Source of the DNA: Sphingoaurantiacus capsulatus
GTDB lineage: Bacteria > Pseudomonadota > Alphaproteobacteria > Sphingomonadales > Sphingomonadaceae
Assembly: GCF_042648405.1 (NCBI RefSeq)
Contig: NZ_JBHRXV010000001.1
Coordinates: 434,001-498,000 of the forward strand
Direction: 5' to 3'
Length of the DNA stretch: 64,000 nt
Position 1 is the first letter of the stretch; each line of letters opens with the position of its first letter. A program made the translations under genes and the position numbers. Below, piece by piece: positions 59,151 to 64,000 of this stretch. The notes under the pieces were generated by a model that saw only the letters and a list, made by a program, of their open reading frames with translations, was not told where the DNA came from and ran no database searches.

Positions 59151-60650
59151 TTAGTTGCCCGGTTTGAAGTCGCGCACGAAGCGATCGAGCAGCTGCACGC
59201 CATAGCCGGTCGCGCCCTTCGGCACCGTCGGCACGGCTTCGGACGACATCGCCATGCTCGCGATGTCGAGGTGCGCCCACGGCGTCTTCGGGTCGCCGAA
59301 ATAGCCGATGAACACTGCGCCGTGGCTGGCGCCCGGCTGGTTGCCCTCGGTCGAGTTGCGGATGTCGGCATAGTCCGACTTCACATCTTCGAGGTGGTTC
59401 GGGTGCAGCGGCAGCCGCCACAGCTCCTCGCCGGTCGCCTTGCCCGCCGCGATCAGTTGATCGGCAAGCCAGTCCTGGCGGCTGAACAGGCCGGCATATT
59501 CGTTGCCGAGCGCCCCGCCAACAGCACCCGTCAGCGTCGCGAGATCGACGATCGCTGCCGGGTCGTACTTCTTGGCGTAGACCATCGCGTCGGCGAGGAC
59601 GAGGCGGCCTTCGGCGTCGGTGCTGATGATCTCGATGGTCTTGCCGTTCATCGCGCGCACCACGTCGCCGGGGCGCGAGGCGTTGCCGTCCGGCATGTTC
59701 TCGGCGAGCGCGGCAATGGCGACGACGTTGACCGGCGCGCGCGCCTTCGACAGCGCCAGCACCGCGCCGACCACCGAGGCGGCGCCCGCCATGTCGTTCT
59801 TCATCCGCCACATGCCGGTGCCCGGCTTGATCGAGATACCGCCCGAATCGAAGGTGATGCCCTTGCCCGGCAGCACGATGGGTTTGGCGGGCGCGCCGGC
59901 GCCCTTATACTCGACGATCAGCATACGCGGCGGGCGGGTGCTGCCCTTGCCGACGCTGAGGATCGCGCCCATGCCGAGCTTCTCCATCGCCGGCACGTCG
60001 AGCACCTCGATCTTGACGCCGCCGACGCCCGCGAAAGCGGCGCGGGTGCGCTCGACGAAACTCTCCGGGTAAATGATGTTCGCCGGCTCGGCGACGAGGT
60101 CGCGGGTGAACGCCACCGCTTCGGCGACCGAGGCCTGCTCGTCGGTATTGCCGGCGCCGACCACAGTCAGCGGCGCGCGCACCACCGGCTTTTCCGGCTT
60201 CTTGTAGGCGTCGAACGAATAGCTGCCCAGGCGATAGCCGAGTGCCACGTCGGTCGCGGCGGTCGCCGGCAGGTGGCTGGCGACCAGCGCCACGGCCTTG
60301 TCCTTGCCCGCCTCGCGCGCGGCGATGCCGCCGATGTTCTGCAGGTCGACGCGGGTCGGCGCGGCGCCGAGGCCAACGATCAGCAGCCGGTCATAGGTGC
60401 CGATGCCGCGCAGCGAGAGCGTCGACTTCGCCTTGTAGTCGAACGCCGCGGCAGTGAGCGCACGCGACACGGCGGCCTGCGTCGCCGCGTCGAGCGCGGT
60501 CCCGACCCGGGCGAGATCGCCGGCGTTGGCGAGCGGCAGCACCAAGGTGCCGGCGGCAGGCGCCTGCGCGGCGACGGTCACGGGAAGGACGGCGGCAGCG
60601 GCGGGCGCGGCAGCAAGGCCGGCGAGCATCGCCAGGATCAGGGGGCGCAT
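59151..60650 (-). CDS. M17-family leucyl aminopeptidase with signal peptide
   Basis: ATG 60650 opens MRPLILAMLAGLAAAPAAAA, a clear signal peptide. The 499-residue protein carries the M17 signature 'TDAEGRLVLADAM', 'GKGITFDSGGISIKPGTGM' (Lys and Asp ligands) and 'MKNDMAGAASVVGAVLAL'. M17 enzymes are usually cytoplasmic hexamers, so an exported form is notable and suggests periplasmic peptide trimming. It is first in the pair M17-M61. Confidence 0.93.
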   Translation of the reverse strand: MRPLILAMLAGLAAAPAAAAVLPVTVAAQAPAAGTLVLPLANAGDLARVGTALDAATQAAVSRALTAAAFDYKAKSTLSLRGIGTYDRLLIVGLGAAPTRVDLQNIGGIAAREAGKDKAVALVASHLPATAATDVALGYRLGSYSFDAYKKPEKPVVRAPLTVVGAGNTDEQASVAEAVAFTRDLVAEPANIIYPESFVERTRAAFAGVGGVKIEVLDVPAMEKLGMGAILSVGKGSTRPPRMLIVEYKGAGAPAKPIVLPGKGITFDSGGISIKPGTGMWRMKNDMAGAASVVGAVLALSKARAPVNVVAIAALAENMPDGNASRPGDVVRAMNGKTIEIISTDAEGRLVLADAMVYAKKYDPAAIVDLATLTGAVGGALGNEYAGLFSRQDWLADQLIAAGKATGEELWRLPLHPNHLEDVKSDYADIRNSTEGNQPGASHGAVFIGYFGDPKTPWAHLDIASMAMSSEAVPTVPKGATGYGVQLLDRFVRDFKPGN

Positions 60651-60716
60651 CGGGTCTCCGAAGATGGTTATGGTCGGCCTATGACTAGCGCCCGTGTCCG
60701 CGAGGGCAAGCACCTA

Positions 60717-60891
60717 AGTCCCTCTCCCTTGAGGGGAGAGGGAGGGGCCCATGCGTCAGCATGGGAGGGTGAGGGTGATCTCAGAGCGAGTCCGCTTACG
60801 AGAGGTTAGCCGCAAGCCGCGGCATCACCCTCACCTTCCCACTCGCTTCGCGAGCGGGCCCCTCCCTCTCCCCTCAAGGGAGAGGGGGAGA
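60717..60891. repeat. Long imperfect hairpin between sodB and the M17 gene
   Basis: TCCCTCTCCCTTGAGGGGAG at about 60717 pairs with CTCCCTCTCCCCTCAAGGGA near 60862-60885, with an inner GGGTGAGGGTGAT/ATCACCCTCACC pair. The stem is about 60 bp long with a short loop, ending directly at the sodB stop. It probably ends the sodB transcript. Confidence 0.8.
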
Positions 60892-61515
60892 TCAGGCCGC
60901 TTTGCGCTGCTTCTCACGCGCCGCGGCGAGGTTCTCCGCCGCGAAGTCCCAATTGATCAGCTTCGACAGGAACGTATCGACGAAGTCCGGGCGCTTATGC
61001 TGGTAGTCGAGGTAATAGGCGTGCTCCCACACATCGAGCACGATCAGCGGCACCTTGCCGTCGTGGACCAGCGCGGTGTCGGCATCGTGGGTGGAGATCA
61101 CTTCCAGCTTGTCGGCGCCCAGCACCAGCCACGCCCAGCCGCTGGCGAAATGGCCGACAGCCTCTTCCTTGAACGTCTTCGCAAAGCCGTCGGCGCCGTC
61201 GAAGGCATCCTCGATCATCTCGGCGAGGTCGCCCGACGGGCCGGCGCCACCCTCGGGGCGCAGCGACTGCCACAGGAAATTATGGTTCCAGACCTGGCCC
61301 GACTGGTTGAACAGCTTCTCGTCGCCGTCCGCCTTTGCCTTCTTCACGATCGTCTCGAGATCGGCGTCGGCCAGCTCGGTGCCGGCGATCAGCTCGTTGG
61401 TCTTGTCGACGTAGGCCTTGTGATGCTTGTCGTGATGGAATTCGAGCGTGCGCTTCGACATGTGCGGCTCCAGCGCATCATAGGCGAAGGGCAGCGGCGG
61501 CAAGGTGATGGCCAT
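60892..61515 (-). CDS. sodB: Superoxide dismutase (Fe/Mn type)
   Basis: The 207-residue enzyme has metal ligands in 'LEFHHDKHHKAYV' (His), 'WNHNFLWQSL' (His) and 'DVWEHAYYLDYQHKR' (Asp and His), and 'GSGWAWLVL'-type sequence (SGWAWLV). These match Fe-type SodB better than Mn-type, but metal choice cannot be certain from sequence. It removes cytoplasmic superoxide. ATG 61515 has GGAGCCC upstream. Confidence 0.96.
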   Translation of the reverse strand: MAITLPPLPFAYDALEPHMSKRTLEFHHDKHHKAYVDKTNELIAGTELADADLETIVKKAKADGDEKLFNQSGQVWNHNFLWQSLRPEGGAGPSGDLAEMIEDAFDGADGFAKTFKEEAVGHFASGWAWLVLGADKLEVISTHDADTALVHDGKVPLIVLDVWEHAYYLDYQHKRPDFVDTFLSKLINWDFAAENLAAAREKQRKAA

Positions 61516-61599
61516 GGGGGTGGGCTCCTGAAATCGGTTCGGTCAACGAACGCGCAGGGAGCCGAAAAGTTGGCGTGACGGCGACGAAACGACGCGTCG

Positions 61600-62670
61600 T
61601 CAGTCGACCGGCGCGGCCAGCTTGTCGGGCATCTTTTCCAGCATGCCGTGGCGGCGCAGGCAGTGGCGCAGCTGGTCATAGCTGAGCTTCAGCATCGTCG
61701 CCGTCTCGCGCTGGTTGAAGCGGCAGCGGGCGAGCGCGGCGGCAAGGATGTCGCGTTCATATTCGGCGACCGCGACGCGCAGGTCGGCGACTTTCTCGCA
61801 GTCATATTTATTGGCCGAAACCACCTCGACCGACGGACGCGGATCGGCGATCGCCGCGACATGGTCGGGGCGCGACGACACGCTGGTCTTCGGCCGCCAC
61901 GGGGAATCGAAGGGGTCGAAGGGGATGTGCGCGATCGGGTTGACCGGGTCGCCCCAGCGATAGACGGCGCGCTCCACCGCGTTCTTCAGTTCGCGGATGT
62001 TGCCGGGCCACGGATAGGCCTTCAGCGCCTTCTTCGCGTCAGGCGAGAAGCCCGGCCATTCCATCCAGCCGATCTCCATCGCCATGCGGCGCGCGAAATG
62101 CTCGGCGAGGATCATGATGTCCTCGGCGCGGACGCGTAGCGGCGGCAAGGTGATGACCTCAAACGACAGCCGGTCGAGCAGATCGGGGCGGAAGCGCCCC
62201 TTCTCGACCATCAGCGGCAGATCCTCGTTGGTCGCGCCGACGACGCGCACGTCGACCTGCACCGGCCGGTTGGAGCCGAGGCGCGTCAGCTCGCCATATT
62301 CGACGACGCGCAGCAGCCGCTCCTGCGCGGCCGCCGACAAGGTGCCGATCTCGTCCAGAAACAGCGTGCCGCCATCGGCATCCTCGAAGCGGCCGGCGCG
62401 GCTCTTCTGCGCGCCGGTGAAGGCGCCGGCCTCATAGCCGAACAGCTCGGCATCGATGAGGTTTTCAGGGAGCGCGGCGCAATTCAAGGTGACCAGCGGC
62501 CCGTCCCAGCGCGGCGAGAGGTGATGGAGACGCTCGGCGATCAGCTCCTTGCCGGTGCCGCGCTCGCCGATCACCAGCACGGGACGGGTCAGCGCCGCCG
62601 CCTGGCTGGCCCGCTCGACGGCGTCGAGAAAGGCGGTCGATTGGCCGACGAGGGTGGTCGCTTTCTGCAT
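61600..62670 (-). CDS. pspF: Sigma-54 activator PspF
   Basis: The 356-residue protein is an AAA+ enhancer-binding protein with no receiver domain: Walker A 'IGERGTGKELIAERL', the sigma-54 contact 'GAFTGAQKSRAGRFE', Walker B 'GGTLFLDEIGTL' and arginine-finger region, plus a C-terminal Fis-type helix-turn-helix ('NQRETATMLKLSYDQLRHCL'). This is PspF. It lies divergent from the psp genes, with the UAS-like and sigma-54 boxes in the 211-bp gap. PspA is expected to inhibit it. Confidence 0.95.
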   Translation of the reverse strand: MQKATTLVGQSTAFLDAVERASQAAALTRPVLVIGERGTGKELIAERLHHLSPRWDGPLVTLNCAALPENLIDAELFGYEAGAFTGAQKSRAGRFEDADGGTLFLDEIGTLSAAAQERLLRVVEYGELTRLGSNRPVQVDVRVVGATNEDLPLMVEKGRFRPDLLDRLSFEVITLPPLRVRAEDIMILAEHFARRMAMEIGWMEWPGFSPDAKKALKAYPWPGNIRELKNAVERAVYRWGDPVNPIAHIPFDPFDSPWRPKTSVSSRPDHVAAIADPRPSVEVVSANKYDCEKVADLRVAVAEYERDILAAALARCRFNQRETATMLKLSYDQLRHCLRRHGMLEKMPDKLAAPVD

Positions 62671-62681
62671 GGCGCCAAGAG

Positions 62682-62693
62682 TTAGCGCAAATT
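62682..62693. promoter_or_regulatory. Possible PspF upstream activating site
   Basis: TTAGCGCAAATT lies about 100 bp before the -24 box and resembles known PspF-site sequences. It overlaps the pspF 5' region, so it could also autoregulate pspF. The evidence is weak. Confidence 0.35.
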
Positions 62694-62794
62694 CCCAATT
62701 CTTGGCAACGGAGCTTCATCTCCGGTTCATCGCAACGCCGGCGGATTTTCCACAACCTCTTGATATTGTAGACTTTCAACCATGCCAGAAAAGT

Positions 62795-62809
62795 TGGCAC
62801 ACCCGTTGC
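62795..62809 (+). promoter_or_regulatory. Sigma-54 (-24/-12) promoter of the psp operon
   Basis: TGGCACACCCGTTGC matches the consensus TGGCAC-N5-TTGC exactly, with GG and GC ten bases apart. It points toward the psp genes, about 70 bp upstream of the first start (62882). Its PspF activator is encoded divergently. This is the clearest promoter of the window. Confidence 0.88.
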
Positions 62810-62881
62810 AATACTGTTGGCATGGCAGCGGGATGGTCCCGCCGCCGATCAAAATCGAAGCAGAGATCGGGAGATACGGAA

Positions 62882-63043
62882 ATGTTCGCGCAGTCGAATG
62901 AGAGCCTCAAGCGGATCGTCGTGGGTGGCCTCGGTGCGGCATTGTTCGGCCTGACCTGCCTTGTCGCGGCGGCCGGCCCGGCCCAGGTGGACCAGGTCCA
63001 GATCGCCGCTACCGCTCAACCGGCCACTACCCTCCAGTCCTGA
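62882..63043 (+). CDS. Small psp-operon protein with one transmembrane helix
   Basis: ATG 62882 follows GGAGATACGG. The 53-residue product opens MFAQSNESLKRIVVGGLGAA, then 'LFGLTCLVAAAGPAQVD' as one helix with a short soluble tail. It is the first gene after the sigma-54 promoter and so is expected to be induced with pspA. I know no named family; a leader or envelope-stress role is possible. A strong terminator-like hairpin follows it before pspA. Confidence 0.65.
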   Translation: MFAQSNESLKRIVVGGLGAALFGLTCLVAAAGPAQVDQVQIAATAQPATTLQS

Positions 63044-63054
63044 GGCCGGTACTG

Positions 63055-63093
63055 GCCCGGGCGGACCCCCTCCCCGCCCGGGCCTCCCTTTTT
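63055..63093 (+). terminator. Terminator-like hairpin between the small psp gene and pspA
   Basis: GCCCGGGCGG pairs perfectly with CCGCCCGGGC (10 bp, 9-base loop), followed by CTCCCTTTTT. It has the form of a rho-independent terminator and lies 12 bp after the small gene, 19 bp before pspA. It could attenuate pspA or stabilise the short upstream message. Confidence 0.7.
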
Positions 63094-63111
63094 CAAACGG
63101 AGTAAGCAACC

Positions 63112-63795
63112 ATGGGTATCTTCTCGCGAACCCGCGACATCATCGCCGCCAACGTCACCGATCTTCTCGATCGCGCCGAGGACCCGGCGAAGATGATCCG
63201 GATGATCATCATGGAGATGGAGGAGACGCTGGTTGAGGTTCGCGCGTCGGCTGCCCGCACCATCGCCGATCAGAAGGAAATGCGCCGCACGATCGCCAAG
63301 ATCGACATCGCGCAGGCGAGCTGGGCGGAGAAGGCCGAGCTGGCGCTGTCGAAGGGCCGCGAGGACCTCGCCAAGGCGGCGCTGGTCGAGAAGCAGAAGC
63401 TCGGCGGCATGGCCCAGCAGATGCAGGGCGAGATCGGTACCCTCGATGAGTCGCTGATGCACCACGAGGCCGACATCCAGAAGCTCGAGGCGAAGCTGCG
63501 CGAAGCCCGCGCCCGCCAGAACGCCGTGCTGTCGCGGCTGGAGACCGCCACCAACCGCGCGAAGATGCGCAACATCTACGCCGGCCCGCGCGTCGACGAA
63601 GCCTTCGCCAAGTTCGAGATCCTCGAGCGCCGCGTCGACCTCGCCGAGGGCCGCGCCGAGGTGTTCGAGCTGGGCAAGCCCCGCACGCTCGAGGACGAGT
63701 TCGCCGAGCTTCGCACCGGTGACGCCGTCGATGCCGAGTTCGAGGAGCTGAAGAACCGCATGGCGCTTCAGCAGCAGCAGAAGGCGGCTGAATAA
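63112..63795 (+). CDS. pspA: Phage shock protein A
   Basis: PspA is a coiled-coil ESCRT-III-like protein that binds stressed inner membrane and inhibits PspF in resting cells. The 227-residue protein begins 'MGIFSRTRDIIAANVTDLLD' with 'AEDPAKMIRMIIMEMEETL' and shows long heptad-rich helices ('KLEAKLREARARQNAVLSRL', 'FAKFEILERRVDLAEGRAEV'). Its stop overlaps the pspB start (TAATG). Confidence 0.96.
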   Translation: MGIFSRTRDIIAANVTDLLDRAEDPAKMIRMIIMEMEETLVEVRASAARTIADQKEMRRTIAKIDIAQASWAEKAELALSKGREDLAKAALVEKQKLGGMAQQMQGEIGTLDESLMHHEADIQKLEAKLREARARQNAVLSRLETATNRAKMRNIYAGPRVDEAFAKFEILERRVDLAEGRAEVFELGKPRTLEDEFAELRTGDAVDAEFEELKNRMALQQQQKAAE

Positions 63796-64000
63796 TGGAA
63801 GACGTTCTTGTCCCCATCGCCATCTGCGGGATGCTGTTCATCGGGCTTCCCTGGCTGATCTTCCACTACACTACGCAGTGGAAGCGGGCCCGGGGCCTCT
63901 CGATGGAAGACGAGCAGCTGCTCGACAACCTCCACGAGGCCGCCCGCCGCCTCGACGACCGCCTGCACTCGATCGAGCGCATCATGACCGCCGAGAACCC
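63795..64000 (+). CDS. pspB: Phage shock protein B, cut off by the window edge
   Basis: Sixty-eight codons are visible: 'MEDVLVPIAICGMLFIGLPW' (transmembrane helix), then 'YTTQWKRARGLSMEDEQLL' and 'LHEAARRLDDRLHSIERIM', as in PspB. PspB works with PspC to sense membrane stress and bind PspA. It overlaps pspA by one base. The C-terminus and any pspC lie outside the window. Confidence 0.92.
   Translation, partial: MEDVLVPIAICGMLFIGLPWLIFHYTTQWKRARGLSMEDEQLLDNLHEAARRLDDRLHSIERIMTAEN

Overview
The window reads as chromosomal DNA of a high-GC alphaproteobacterium, most probably a sphingomonad (Sphingomonas or a close relative). Reasons: a DivL-type kinase with Tyr in the H-box, next to tsaE, amgK, murU, addB, addA and trxA; AddAB instead of RecBCD; an ffh-rpsP-rimM-trmD-rplS cluster; a sigma-54-driven psp operon; exported proteins with the sphingomonad-style 'EITVIGKR' segment; and many copies of the dispersed repeats GTCATCCCCGCGAAGGCGGGGA and GTCATACCGGCGAAAGCCGG. 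No rRNA, tRNA, CRISPR array, IS element or integrase was seen. The assignment rests on gene content and my reading of the proteins, not on a database search.

Layout. 1-500: a brnT/brnA toxin-antitoxin pair with an in-frame stop in brnT, cut by the window edge. 500-9900: amidohydrolase, secA, argJ, a small membrane protein, a DUF4157 protein, a secreted protein, GFA protein, GST, trxA. 10000-23500: addA, addB, murU, amgK, tsaE, divL, ahcY, all on the minus strand (double-strand-break repair, peptidoglycan recycling, tRNA modification, cell-cycle signalling, methyl cycle). 23590-25625: an AT-richer insert with one NACHT-like ATPase gene, the best candidate here for an undescribed (possibly defence) system. 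25700-32900: an HTH-DUF4019 membrane regulator, yqgE, peroxiredoxin, GNAT, a vapBC, an M2 peptidase, and a chain vapB-vapC-GFA-hydrolase behind a 33-bp palindrome. 32886-37902: leuC-leuD-leuB-DUF502-asd. 38600-43023: ffh-rpsP-rimM-[vapB-vapC]-trmD-rplS, with the vapBC embedded by start/stop overlaps. 43171-44624: phd-vapC plus a coupled small gene, and a DUF924 protein. 44935-48553: dapF-mtaB-ftsY-yciB on the plus strand, coupled by TGATG overlaps. 48800-56700: an accessory-looking stretch with many one-component regulators (HxlR, two XRE-DUF2975 pairs, PadR, PaaX), GST and fatty-acid desaturase. 56675-61515: an exported protein, M61 and M17 exported peptidases, Fe-superoxide dismutase. 61600-64000: pspF, divergent from a psp operon with a clear sigma-54 promoter.

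Themes. Five type II toxin-antitoxin loci lie in 64 kb, four of them with readable operator palindromes and one with a pair of GTATATAC boxes. Most adjacent same-strand genes overlap by ATGA, GTGA or TGATG, so translational coupling is pervasive. Nearly every longer intergenic gap is filled by paired inverted repeats that can form hairpins; they look like a transcript-end or mobile REP-like system rather than hidden genes.
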